Below are positions 53,421 to 63,010 of a stretch of 64,000 nucleotides of DNA, piece by piece (within the stretch, counting starts at the first letter, position 1; each line of letters opens with the position of its first letter). Location: assembly GCF_028583425.1 (NCBI RefSeq), contig NC_072792.1, forward strand, positions 160,400,676 to 160,464,675, written 5' to 3'. This stretch comes from Eublepharis macularius (Eukaryota; Chordata; Lepidosauria; Squamata; Eublepharidae). Below the pieces are notes generated by a model that had not been told where the DNA came from, did no database searches, and saw nothing but the letters and a program-made list of their open reading frames with translations. Both the position numbers and the translations under genes were made by a program.

Positions 53421-55834
53421 ATCAGGTATAGCAGGAGGCCTCCCACCTCTAGCTTCTGGCTTCCTGCTGCTGCACAGTGCAGAAGCAGGTGAAAAATGGG
53501 GGAAGGGGGTGCTGTCACAGTGATGTTGCAATGCCCCTCCAGTTGCGCAACCACAAATGGCATCACATGTTGCTGCTCTAGTAACCCCCAGAATCTCAAT
53601 GGTAAAATAGAGATTTGTGAGATTGCTGGAGCATCATGGAAACATGATGTCACTTCTGGGTACAGGACTGGAAGTGTTGGCATGGCATGATGTGATATCA
53701 CACAACACCTAGCCCCACCCCTCAGCACTCCCAGTGAGCCACCTCTAGAAAATCTGGAGAGGCAGCATACACATTTTCTAATCTAAATAAGTAAATAAAT
53801 GGTTTGTATCCTGCTGAAAATCTCCACAAATGGAAAGGTTTTCTTGCCCGCGCAGCAATGTTGCTCTTGAAGGATGGGGGACCCCCGGAAACAGCATGAA
53901 GGGGAATCAAATATTTGCCATGGGACTTCCCAGTCAGTAGAAATGATTGGCAGAATCCAACCCAAGATTTAAAATCACTTTTGTGGAATCTCTGTTAATT
54001 GCTGGAGAATAGATTGTGCTCCTGAGCCTTCTTGGAACTTGTTTTCCAGAATCCTCTCTTTTTCAATCACAATAGCACACCCCCTTGTCTGTATGGTTGC
54101 AGATGATAGAAACACCCTTTTTCGGGGACTGTAAAGCCTCCTCACACACTTTCACTCTAATCTTCCCAAAACATACATTGTCTCCCGATAAGCCATTCCT
54201 TACAACAACCCTGGGCCAGTATTATTATGACCATTTTGCGGATGTGGCGGCAATTGTCTAAATACAAAGACCTTGTTCACAAGTTAGAGTGAACACACAT
54301 AACAATCTATGTACAGTATACACTTGATTTTTCTCTATACATGTGCTGAGTAACTCCTGTGTTACATTCAACTCATGTATTGCTCAATGGGTGATTTAGA
54401 CTCCCTGTTTATCTAGGTACTGGTCCCTATTTTCATTTGTCAAGTGAATGTGGGATGTACATTTTTGTTTATTTATTTATGTTATTTACATTCTTTATAT
54501 TTATTATGTTATTTATAGCCCACCTTTCTCACTGAGGGTCAAGGCAGACTACACAGTCTGAGTCAGTACAGAATAACCAATTTAATTTTTTAATACATTT
54601 TTTTATTTTCTAAACAACAAAAAGGATGAAGAAAAAAATAGGAAATACAGAAATACCCATTACATTAAGGGTGTACAGTCAATTTCAGAAACATTTCAAT
54701 AAACAATGTAATAGGGTATATGAATACAAGTTTGCAAAGATTCAAACCAGTAGAAATCCAAAACAGAGTGGAAGAAATGCTGAAACAGAGCATAAGGAAT
54801 TCTAAGACTGACATATTAAACCTCACAAAAACTGCCCAGTAGGAAAATATAGACTTTAAGGCTGCCTTTGCCAACATTTTGTCTTTCAGATTAAAAATTA
54901 TGAGCATTATATGTTCTGGCTAAGGAAGAGCAAATTATTACAGCATATTATTTTTGGTGGAAGCATTTTTGTGTGTGCAGAAAGTGGATCTACAGTTTCT
55001 AGTTCACCGTCCAGAATCCACATAGAAACAGAAGCTCAAAATCTGCTCAGAGCCGAATAGGCTGCATGAGTAGTATCATTAAAGTAATAGAAGCTCAAAA
55101 TGTTTTCCAACATCCATGTAAGTCAGCCCGTGGCACGCCATTCTGGGAAAGGAAGATAAAACAGCACCTTCAGCGGGCTCAGGGCATCCTTGTTCCCCTA
55201 GTAGTACATAAAGTTCCTAGATGGGAATATTTGATCTGGGAACACAGACCATATAAACGAAGAGAAGTCTTGGTTTAAGATGTTAAATATGCTAAACTGT
55301 GTGTTTGCATAACTCCAAATTAGGAGAATGTAGTTGGACAACAAGCTGAAGAATCACACGTAGAGAATCAACTTTTAGTAGACTGTCCTTTTTAAGTAAC
55401 ACTACAGAAGTCTTTATTTTCAAATCCAACCAGCAAGATACTGTTGAAAGAAATCAAAAATTTCTGTTCTTTTGAAAAAGTCTTCCTTGTCCAAAAGTAT
55501 TTCTTGAAGATGTGTTTTGGGTTTTTTAAAAACAAAGTATGGAAATATAAAATTGTATGGTCCCTACAGCCTATATTAATAGAAGCAAGTATTCCTTGTT
55601 ATTGTGAGTTATCTTGGGTTAACTTCAAGATGATAGTTGCTTGTGATAGTACTAATTTCAATTTAATTTTTAAAAGGTGCCTGGAAAGTAAGAATACTAA
55701 ATATAATTAACTTAGGAGGACAATACTTGAAAGATATAACTGAAATCGCCAGTTACCCTATATTTATTTATATACTGCAAAACTTTTTAAATAGCTTTTT
55801 TAAAAAGACAAGAAACTGAAGAGTATAGGATTAG
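53421..55834. other. Intergenic; dispersed repeats at 54265-54400 and 54515-54900
   Basis: 54265-54400 is related to 40080-40300, and 54515-54900 to 13890-14240. The remaining sequence, including 54900-55834, has no recognisable gene or element. I looked there for a continuation of the DIRS-like element beyond the PLE insertion and did not find one. Confidence 0.5.
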
Positions 55835-55870
55835 ATGTATTGTCGAAGGCTTTCAAGGCCGGAGAACGAT

Positions 55871-56225
55871 GGTTGTTGTGGGTTTTCCAGGCTGTATTGC
55901 CGTGGTCTTGGCACTGTAGTTCCTGACGTTTCGCCAGCAGCTGTGGCTGGCATCTTCAGAGGTGTAGCACCAAAAGACAGAGATCTCTCAGTGTCACAGT
56001 GTGGAAAAGATGTTGGCAGGTCATTTGTATCTACTCAGGAGGGGTGGGGTTGAGCTGAGTCATCCAGTAAGTTTCCCAGGGTGTGGAATGCTAATGGCGG
56101 GAGGCTTCACTGTATCCTGAGGAGGTTCTTTTGCATATGGATTGGTGCTTGATGTGCTAATCTTCTCTGCAGGGCTATTGTCGAGTGTAGAGTGTTTTGT
56201 TAGCCTGGTGTTTTTCAGAACTGGA
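55871..56225 (-). repeat. Left inverted arm of the PLE
   Basis: Reverse-complement counterpart of 57717-58073. It holds antisense 3' coding sequence of the element (from about 56035 to 56225) plus its 3' non-coding end and a minus-strand hammerhead motif. A few mismatches to the right arm are visible, for example TTTTCCAGGCTG here against TTTTCCGGGCTG in the complement of the right arm. Confidence 0.9.
55909..55973 (-). ncRNA. Candidate hammerhead ribozyme, left PLE arm
   Basis: On the minus strand CTGAAGA (complement of 55953-55959), a GCCAGC/GCTGGC stem, GAAA and CGTC, with the cut predicted after the C opposite 55925. The core is identical to the motif at 30446-30510. Confidence 0.6.
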
Positions 56226-57909
56226 CCCCTCCACCTACAAAAAACTAAAACGAGATCCCACCTGCAAAATCACCAGGCTAACAAATGCGCTGATCAAGAA
56301 TTCCTCACTACATCCTGACACGCACAGAAAACTATGCAAGACAGAAGCACAGCCACCCAGACTATATGGACTCCCTAAAATACACAAGGATTCAGTCCCA
56401 CTCCGACCCATTGTGAGTGCCATTGTTTCACCAACATATGAATTAGCTAGACATCTGGCCGATCTCCTGCAGGATCACATCGGGAAAACCTCGTCTTACA
56501 TCAAAGATTCAGCAGATTTCATCAACAAAATCAGTTCTCTGAAACTTAATCCACGAGACATACTTGTCAGTTTTGATGTTGTATCCCTGTTTACCAAGGT
56601 TCCAGTAAAAGACACTATTGCACTTATTAATCAGATTTTCCCAGAGGATGCAACAGCCTTATTCCATCATTGTCTGACAACCAGTTACTTCCAATGGGAC
56701 AACGAATTCTATGAACAGATGGATGGGGTGGCCATGGGGAGCCCTCTCAGCCCAGTTATAGCAAACTTCTACATGGAACATTTTGAAAAAACAGCTCTAG
56801 AATCAGCACCCCACAAACCTAGTGTATGGTTCCGGTTTGTGGATGATACATTTATCATTTGGAGCCATGGGGAGGAGGAATTGATGGGGTTTTTGAATCA
56901 TCTCAGCAACATCCACCGGAACATACAATTCACAATGGAGAAAGAAATCAAGGGAAAACTCCCATTTCTGGATACCTTGGTCATCCGCAAAGCAAACTTT
57001 CAGTTAGGTCACAAGGTCTACAGGAAACCAACTCACACTGATCGGTACTTACACAAAAACTCCAATCACCACCCCCGACAGAAAAGAGGCATAATGAAAA
57101 CATTAGTGGATCGCGCAAGACGGATATGTGAGCCGCACTTTCTCAATGAGGAAATTAATCATCTAATCCACGCACTTCAGGCAAATGGCTACTCCAGAAA
57201 TGAAATCCGAAGAGCAATCAAACCCAGGATGAATCAAACAACCAAGGACAAACAGTCTCCTACAGGAAAAGTGTTTTTGCCATATATCAAAGGAATTACT
57301 GATCAGATGGGAAAGCTTATGAAAAAGCATAACCTTCAAGCAGTATTCAGACCCACCCGAAAAATACAACAGATGCTACGATCAGCAAAAGACAGTAGAG
57401 ACCCCCTCACCTCTGCAGGAGTATACCATATACCCTGCAGCTGTGGACAAGTTTACATCGGGACCACAAAGCATAGCATCCAGACAAGAATAAAAGAACA
57501 TGAAAGACACTGCAGACTTGGACAACCGGAAAAATCAGCAGTGGCTGAACATAGCCTAACTCAAACAGGGCACAGTATCTTATTCCAGGACACCAAAATA
57601 CTGGACAACACTTCCAACTACTTTGTCAGACTGCACAGGGAAGCCATTGAAATTCACAAGCATAAGCAAAACTTCAACAGGAAAGAAGAAACCTTAAGAA
57701 TGAACAGAGCATGGTTTCCAGTTCTGAAAAGCACCAGGCTAACAAAACACTCTATACTCGACAATAGCCCTGCAGAGAAGATTAGCACATCAAGCACCAA
57801 TCCATATGCAAAAGAACCTCCTCAGGATACAGTGAAGCCTCCTGCCATTAGCATTCCACACCCTGGGAAACTCTTACAGGATGAATCAGCTCAACCCCAC
57901 CCCTCCTGA
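56197..57909 (+). CDS. PLE reverse transcriptase with C-terminal GIY-YIG endonuclease (5'-truncated)
   Basis: This 570-codon frame has no stop. Residues 1 to about 10 come from the antisense left arm, and PLE homology starts near PSTYKKLKRDPT. RT blocks in order: RLYGLPKIHKDSVPLRPIVS (about 53-72), LVSFDVVSLFTKVP (motif A, catalytic Asp, ~120), GVAMGSPLSPVIANFYMEHF (~178), WFRFVDDTFIIW (motif C, FVDD, ~212), then GKLPFLDTLVI and VYRKPTHTDRYLH. After a linker, GVYHIPCSCGQVYIGTT (about 408-424) is the GIY-YIG core, followed by TRIKEHERHC. RT copies the element RNA and the endonuclease nicks target DNA. Full PLE ORFs are longer, so roughly 150-250 N-terminal residues are missing. The ATG used here may not be a real start. 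Confidence 0.9.
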   Translation: MLAWCFSELDPSTYKKLKRDPTCKITRLTNALIKNSSLHPDTHRKLCKTEAQPPRLYGLPKIHKDSVPLRPIVSAIVSPTYELARHLADLLQDHIGKTSSYIKDSADFINKISSLKLNPRDILVSFDVVSLFTKVPVKDTIALINQIFPEDATALFHHCLTTSYFQWDNEFYEQMDGVAMGSPLSPVIANFYMEHFEKTALESAPHKPSVWFRFVDDTFIIWSHGEEELMGFLNHLSNIHRNIQFTMEKEIKGKLPFLDTLVIRKANFQLGHKVYRKPTHTDRYLHKNSNHHPRQKRGIMKTLVDRARRICEPHFLNEEINHLIHALQANGYSRNEIRRAIKPRMNQTTKDKQSPTGKVFLPYIKGITDQMGKLMKKHNLQAVFRPTRKIQQMLRSAKDSRDPLTSAGVYHIPCSCGQVYIGTTKHSIQTRIKEHERHCRLGQPEKSAVAEHSLTQTGHSILFQDTKILDNTSNYFVRLHREAIEIHKHKQNFNRKEETLRMNRAWFPVLKSTRLTKHSILDNSPAEKISTSSTNPYAKEPPQDTVKPPAISIPHPGKLLQDESAQPHPS

Positions 57910-58073
57910 GTAGATATAAATAACCTGCCAACATCTTTTCCACACTGTGACACTGAGAGATCTCTGTCTTTTGGTGCTACACCTCTGAAGATGCCAGCCA
58001 CAGCTGCTGGCGAAACGTCAGGAACTACAATGCCAAGACCACGGCAATACAGCCCGGAAAACCCACAACAACC
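57717..58073 (+). repeat. Right arm of the PLE (sense 3' end)
   Basis: It encodes the last ~64 residues of the RT/endonuclease frame, the TGA at 57907-57909 and the 3' non-coding end with the plus-strand hammerhead motif. Inverted partner of 55871-56225. Confidence 0.9.
57971..58035 (+). ncRNA. Candidate hammerhead ribozyme, right PLE arm
   Basis: CTGAAGA (57985-57991), one extra U, the stem GCCAGC/GCTGGC, GAAA (58012-58015), C and GUC with the cut predicted after 58019. It lies downstream of the ORF in the same orientation, the position reported for PLE-encoded hammerheads. Sequence and core match 30446-30510. Confidence 0.65.
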
Positions 58074-58089
58074 AACAGTATAGGATTAG

Positions 58090-58230
58090 GTTTTGTAATA
58101 GCAATAAGTTCCATCTTTGAGACATAGTGTCTGCCATGCAATTATTTACATCAGGAACATGTTTGGCCAGGAATAACATGTTCAACCTCAGGCACTGAAG
58201 AGTGAATGCCCTGACCAGTCTCATAACCCT
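58090..58230 (-). pseudogene. DIRS-like RNase H, distal segment
   Basis: The minus frame reads VMRLVRAFTLQCLRLNMLFL and AKHVPDVNNCMADTMSQRW. The HVP-VNN--AD-(L/M)SR pattern closes retrotransposon RNase H domains. The segment is cut at the left by the PLE insertion and separated from the upstream RNase H part by the MITE at 58238-58616. Confidence 0.65.
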
Positions 58231-58237
58231 GGGCGAC

Positions 58238-58616
58238 TTAGAGCTAAACTAAAAGAGATGAATTACATGAGGACATGCATGTGAAAGGAGTCGCAATGTT
58301 ATCTGGGAAGCTGAGTTTTAAAACTGATTGGGAGGATTTGTCAATTTCCCCTCTCTACAGAGCCAGGAAAGATTGCTCTACAGAGGGTTTGTTAAATTCC
58401 TCTTTGCCTCCTGAAGACTCTGTCAGCTTCACCTCCCCTTCTAGGAGGTGAAAAGGAAATAAACAAACCCTCTGAGGAGCGACCTCTGTGGCTCTGTAGA
58501 GAGGGAAAATTGATAGAGCCTTCTGATCTCTTATAAAACTCAGTTTCCTGGCTAACATTGCTACTCCCTTCACGTGTGCGTCCTTGTGAAATCTGTCTCT
58601 TGTAGCTTAGCTCTTA
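58238..58616. mobile_element. MITE inserted in the DIRS-like element
   Basis: Left TTAGAGCTAAACTAAAAGAG and GGACATGCATGTGAAAGGAG are answered at the right by CTCCCTTCACGTGTGCGTCC and TGTAGCTTAGCTCTTAG. The inverted arms are roughly 85 bp and diverged. The centre contains a second inverted pair around CTCTACAGAG. The TSD is not resolved. Confidence 0.6.
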
Positions 58617-58639
58617 GTTGAAAGGGAGTTAAGGACCAC

Positions 58640-59655
58640 TGCCTTGCTGTCACACCAAAAATGACCAGAGTGGTTAGCCAATTCCCTCTCCCACAAGCAA
58701 ACTGCCACAAGGATAGGGAAAAATTCCAAAAAGTAAGGTCTTAAGTAAGACCCCTTTTTGACCATTCAACTGGCCACATCAGTGCCCCTGGAAATAGACC
58801 CTGAAGCTGATGGACCCAGAGGCATCAGAGGTAATCTGGAGCTCTGCCTCCAGCCACTGTTCCTTCCTCCAGAAGGTAACCCCATTGAATGAGACAAGAA
58901 AGTCCTCCCACACCTGGAGGTCTTCATGCAGCCCTTACTAATACGAAGGCCGTAGTGAGGCAACCGCAGGGTGCCCATGGCATCACATAGATGCTGAAGA
59001 AACTCCCTCCCTGGCACCATCACTCTACAGGCAAAATTTAAATGCCCCACCAGCTACTGTAGATCCAGGAGGGAAACCTTGTGCTTCTCCCTAAAGGAGG
59101 CCAGCTGGGCACGAAGGTACCTCAACTTCTCAGCTGGAAACTGAGATTTGCTGCGCCATGTTGAGTTCAGTGCCCAAGAATGTCAACACTGGTGCAGGGC
59201 CATGTCTTTTCGTGGGCCAGTGGGACCCCTAATTTACCTGCAAGGCTAACAAAGAGCAGAACCACAAGTGACAAAAGGCACAGATTGGACACTTGTCAGC
59301 TTCCCTCAAGTTTTGATGGGAAATGTAGGCATCCTAGTCTTGAAGCTTGGCTCTCTGACTGCTGTCCAATGGACTTTTCAATTGTTATTTGTCCAACATT
59401 CCGCCAAGCTGCCTACATTTCCCATCAAAACTTGAGGGAAGCTGACAAGTGTCCAATCTGTGCCTTTTGTCACTTGTGGTTCTGCTCAAAGCCAGCCAGG
59501 AGACAGGCACATTGGCCCAAACCTGCAGGGCCCACAAAAAGAAAGTCATCCAAATAGTGGACCATGTCCTGGCAGTGAAGCTGGTACTACAAAGCCCACT
59601 TGAGGAAAGAGGTGAAATGCTCAAAGGCCACACATGAAACTGAGCACCCCATTGG
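58640..59655 (-). pseudogene. DIRS-like reverse transcriptase/RNase H, fragmented
   Basis: On the minus strand CPMGCSVSC (about 59629-59655) precedes the palm motif MVHYLDDFLFVGPAGLGQ (about 59519-59572), which carries the catalytic YLDD. The next part lies beyond the MITE at 59255-59486: LGVPLAHEKTW, then LVGHLNFACRVMVPGREF (near 59010-59050), and then HSD/GFGVYFRG-like RNase H residues in shifted frames. Several stops and frameshifts are present. Confidence 0.65.
59255..59486. mobile_element. MITE with 75-bp inverted repeats and CAAAG TSD
   Basis: AGCAGAACCACAAGTGACAA, GCACAGATTGGACACTTGTC and AGTTTTGATGGGAAATGTAG are mirrored exactly at the right end. CAAAG is duplicated (59250-59254 and 59487-59491). 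Removing the element with one CAAAG copy brings the flanking RT segments back together. Confidence 0.82.
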
Positions 59656-59679
59656 GAGCATCTTGTCCATGTAGAATTG

Positions 59680-61110
59680 GCCCTCGACTGGCAGACTGCT
59701 GGGAGCCTCCACCCCCATGCTTACCACCTTTTCTCAGCAGCTTGGGACAGGAGGTAAATGCATGGGGAATGTCACAGATTGGGTATTGGTGCTTGAAGCT
59801 ACAGGACTTTCTGGAGCAGACTCCCTGGGAGCTGAACTGCCAGCAAAGTAGGCTGGATTGAACCGGCTGCCCTGTGGTGGCGTAAGCACCAGAGGAGGGT
59901 GGAAGCCTTTGAATCAGATTACCACTGTCAGAGCGATCACTGGGTTTGGGTTTGGCAGGGGACATCACCTGCAACCAAAGCTGTTGGTGAATCTGGTCCC
60001 AGGGAATTTTTGGGTTAAGAGCAGCCCTTATATAGAACTCTGTCGTACTGCAACCAAAGAGCACTGGTGAAGTCCGTGTAACCCTTATAAATTATGTCGA
60101 TGTATTGGAACAGAGGGGCCGCCCACCAAGACTGCACACGAGCCAACACCCCAGTGTAGATCAGCATGCCTGGCAGCCAATTGGCCCAGGTGTGATCCAC
60201 TTTCCTGTGCTTAAGCCTCTCCTTTCCCCTGTCATCAAGGTCTTCTTTCTCCTTCTCCAGTTCCCTGAGGAGGCAGGTGAAGATGTCGACAGGATCTTAT
60301 CCCTTGTGGCCTGGGTCAGATGGTCCCCTAAAGGCAGTGCCGAGTTGCTAAAAGACAAGTCCCAAAACAGCACCGTGCCCTGTTGGGAATTCCATGAAAC
60401 AGTGGGATAATTGTGCCAAGATGCCCCATGAATGGCTGTCCTATCCCATCGTGCCATGCAAAGGGGACAGTGCCTGCCTGCATGTGCAGTGTGCCGGCTC
60501 AGCCCCCATGTTGACCCAACCAAGTGGGATGGCCTCAGGGGGAACAAGATGTAGTCATGGCTGGGACTTGAGATGGTCCAGCCTGCATGTAGGGTGTGTG
60601 TACTTGGCCTGGACAGGGGCTGTTGGCTGGCCCCAAGACCCCCAAGGCCAAGCACAACTGTTGTGGTAATGTGGTTTTACTGGTGTCTTCAGTTGGTTCT
60701 GTTGTGACTGGATCCACTGCCAACACAATGGGCTCAGACTCTGTTGACCAACCCTTGTCAGTGGCAAATATGGCCACAACTGCAGCTGCACCTCCCACCA
60801 ACTGGATTCCGCTGTTCCATTTGCCTTCAGCAGGACCTGCTGTCCCCTCAAGGGCAGAGTGATGAGTTACCACATCATGCTGGAAGGCTGCCTTAGAGGT
60901 CAGCTTGCCTGATCTCTGTTGCCTGGGCCCACCCGTCGCAGCTGACAAAGACACCCCTAGCCTGTTCAAGGGCAGCCAAACAAGCCAGAATTTCCTGCCT
61001 ACAAAGGACACTCTTATTCTCATCTGAGGAAGATAAGGTGGGTGCAGCTGGTTTGGCAGCAAGCCTTCTTGGAAGCTGCTTGCCCTTGGAAGGCCCTCTA
61101 CCTTTACTTG
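59680..61110 (-). pseudogene. DIRS-like Gag remnant
   Basis: In minus frames: MPSSKGRGPSKGKQLPRRLA at the N-terminus (~61115), LGDHLTQATRDKI (~60330), DHTWANWLPGMLIYTGVLAR and AAPLFQYIDIIYKGYTDFTS (60060-60200). Then come WDQIHQQLWLQVMSPAKPKP and a Cys/His motif, CWQFSSQGVCSRKSCSFKHQ. Frame changes between blocks show it is broken. A CCCH-like C-X8-C-X4-C-X3-H motif at the end of Gag is seen in DIRS-type elements. Confidence 0.6.
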
Positions 61111-61140
61111 AAGGCATTGTACAATCAATTATCAACACTC

Positions 61141-61990
61141 CAGATACCCAAAATGGTCAGTAGAAAGTAAAACCTAAAATGGCCACCAATCAATAGGCCT
61201 AAAAACCACAGAAGCTAAAATGGCCGCTACCCAAACTAAATTGGCTGCAGACAAGGAGCCTAAAGTGGCCTCAAACCAGAAGGCCTGAAGTGGGCTTGAG
61301 GAGACTGAAATGGCCCACAGACTAGAATTAGCCCAATGGACACACTGGGGCTTGCTAGGCCACCCACCAACAGATGAGAAATAGTAGGGGGGAGGGGGCA
61401 GCTAAGGCTGGCTGCAGAGTACTGCCCAAAGAATGAGGGGGGAGAGATTGTGCTAAATTACTCCTCCACCGCTCGAACTGTAAGACAGGGTAAGGGGGGC
61501 AGGAGCTGCTGCCGCCTCCGCAGCACAATTAAGGCCTAGCCCCCACCACAAACTGCCTGAATGAGATGGGCATGGGGCAAAGGACTCCTCAGCCAAAGGA
61601 CCTATGGCCAGAACTAGGCCCAGCCAAAGTGAGCAGCTGGAGAAGGCAGGTGCTGAAGAAGCAGTGCGGGTGAGTTTGCTGCTTTGCCATCCTGCCACCA
61701 CCATTGTGCCACCGCTGGTCTCGTCGGTGATCAGACAGAGCAAGGAAAGCATGCTCCATCTAACCTGAGCACAAGGAGCCAACTAAGAGTCCTGATGGGC
61801 GGAGCTGCCTTATAAGGTGCTTGGCTCTGCCCCTGGCAGAGGCCCGGATGCCCAGGAAGGACAGCGATGCAGCTTTCTCCTTCCCAGGTAGCAAAAGTGG
61901 CCCCCGGCCACAGCAGCCTTTGTCTGCCAGCCAGGAGGGCTGAATTACTGTCAACGTGGCTACCCATCTGAATCTATCCACATTGAACCA
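61141..61990 (-). other. Probable leader/terminal region of the DIRS-like element
   Basis: GC-rich and CpG-containing, without a coherent frame. 61150-61330 shows a loosely repeated AAAATGGCC-type motif every 25-40 bp. I could not identify a DIRS inverted terminal repeat or internal complementary region. Confidence 0.4.
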
Positions 61991-62694
61991 GATATGCATT
62001 TATTGTAACATGTGAACAGGACGATCAGGGACTGAAGGACTGTATTTGTTTTCACTTTACATATTTATTTTCCCTTCACAGAGGTCCCCCAAAGTGGATT
62101 GGATCAGTGAGGCTGGAGGAGGGGTTCTTTCTGATTGAATTTCCCACTCAAAACAAAAGTTAGCATTGCCTCTATGCAGCTGGCAGCAGCTTTGGGGGAG
62201 AGATCATGTGCTGTCAAATATGGAACTTCCTGAGGCTGCTTTAAAGTACTAACATCTTCAGAGGACACAATTCTCTGGGTCATATGTACTTATGGTCTAA
62301 AAGTGACCTGCAACATTTGCTGTTGAAGAAAAAGAGGGGGATTTCCTGATTCAGAGTTCCATCACTGACCTTGAATATCAGATTTGACGAGGTAACTTTA
62401 GGTATTGTCAAGGAAAGGTCATAGAAACCCTGGAAATTCAATGAAAAATAAGATAAATTACAATGAATCCCTGGCATTTATTCCCACAACTCATGACAAA
62501 TTGTCTTCAGCATCTCTGGCACAATGCTTAAGCACTGCCATGAGAGAAGTTCTGGTACCATCTGTCATTGTGTTGATAGACACACTATGGGTCCTTTTGA
62601 TCAAGCTCTCAGAGAACTATTTTCTCCTCTTTCAATGCCTGGAGTGGAGACTCAGGGCGCAAGCAGGCCGGGTTTAGGTTAAGTAAAATAAAAG
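61991..62694. other. Intergenic, no gene recognised
   Basis: No recognisable element or exon. Confidence 0.5.
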
Positions 62695-63010
62695 CAAGAA
62701 ATATACTAGGTGCAATCAAATGATAAGCAGGCAGTCCTACTCACACAACATATATGAAGCTGCTCTCTCTTGGTAACTTGGGTAAATTATCCTTATACCC
62801 ATAGGATTCTCTTGGACCAGATGGAAGATCACGTTCTGTCCAGAGATTTAATAAAATTAACTCAGGTTTAAAAGGGACTTCATACCCTGTAATCAGCTTA
62901 ATACAGTTTAACACTTCAATCCAAAATTTTTTGATAACCTTACAGGTCCACCAACAGTGACAAAAAGAGCCAACTTCACCGCATTGTTTCCAGAGTGTTG
63001 AAGGAATGTT
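62695..63010 (-). pseudogene. L1 LINE ORF2 C-terminal fragment
   Basis: The minus strand encodes GSFCHCWWTCKVIKKFWIEV then LNCIKLITGYEVPF. The CWWTCK--K-FW signature is the L1 ORF2 C-terminal block also seen at 51305. A short remnant truncated at both ends. Confidence 0.65.

Larger units (their letters stand above)
55835..58076 (+). mobile_element. Penelope-like retroelement with inverted terminal arms
   Basis: Exact 13-bp duplications AGTATAGGATTAG flank the element (55822-55834 and 58077-58089). Within it, 55871-56225 and 57717-58073 are inverted copies, about 95% identical by eye, so the left arm is an antisense copy of the 3' end. A 36-bp one-sided extension (ATGTATTGTCGAAGGC...) precedes the left arm. 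The core encodes RT plus a GIY-YIG endonuclease, the defining pair of endonuclease-bearing PLEs. PLEs with direct or inverted terminal copies are known. Each arm holds a hammerhead-like motif. The intact frame and perfect TSD imply a young insertion. Confidence 0.92.
58090..61140 (-). mobile_element. DIRS-like (tyrosine-recombinase-type) retrotransposon, decayed and nested
   Basis: Read right to left: a Gag-like region, an RT and RNase H. No recombinase gene is visible, so the YR class is inferred from the Gag zinc-knuckle style and RT motifs. Frames are broken by stops and indels. Three later insertions interrupt or end it: the PLE at its left edge (TSD ending 58089), a MITE at about 58238-58616 and a MITE at 59255-59486. 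61141-61990 is probably its GC-rich leader. Confidence 0.65.

Noticed and set aside
60161-61128. Several long minus-strand frames taken as separate host proteins
   Set aside because: They are fragments in different frames of one DIRS-like Gag region.
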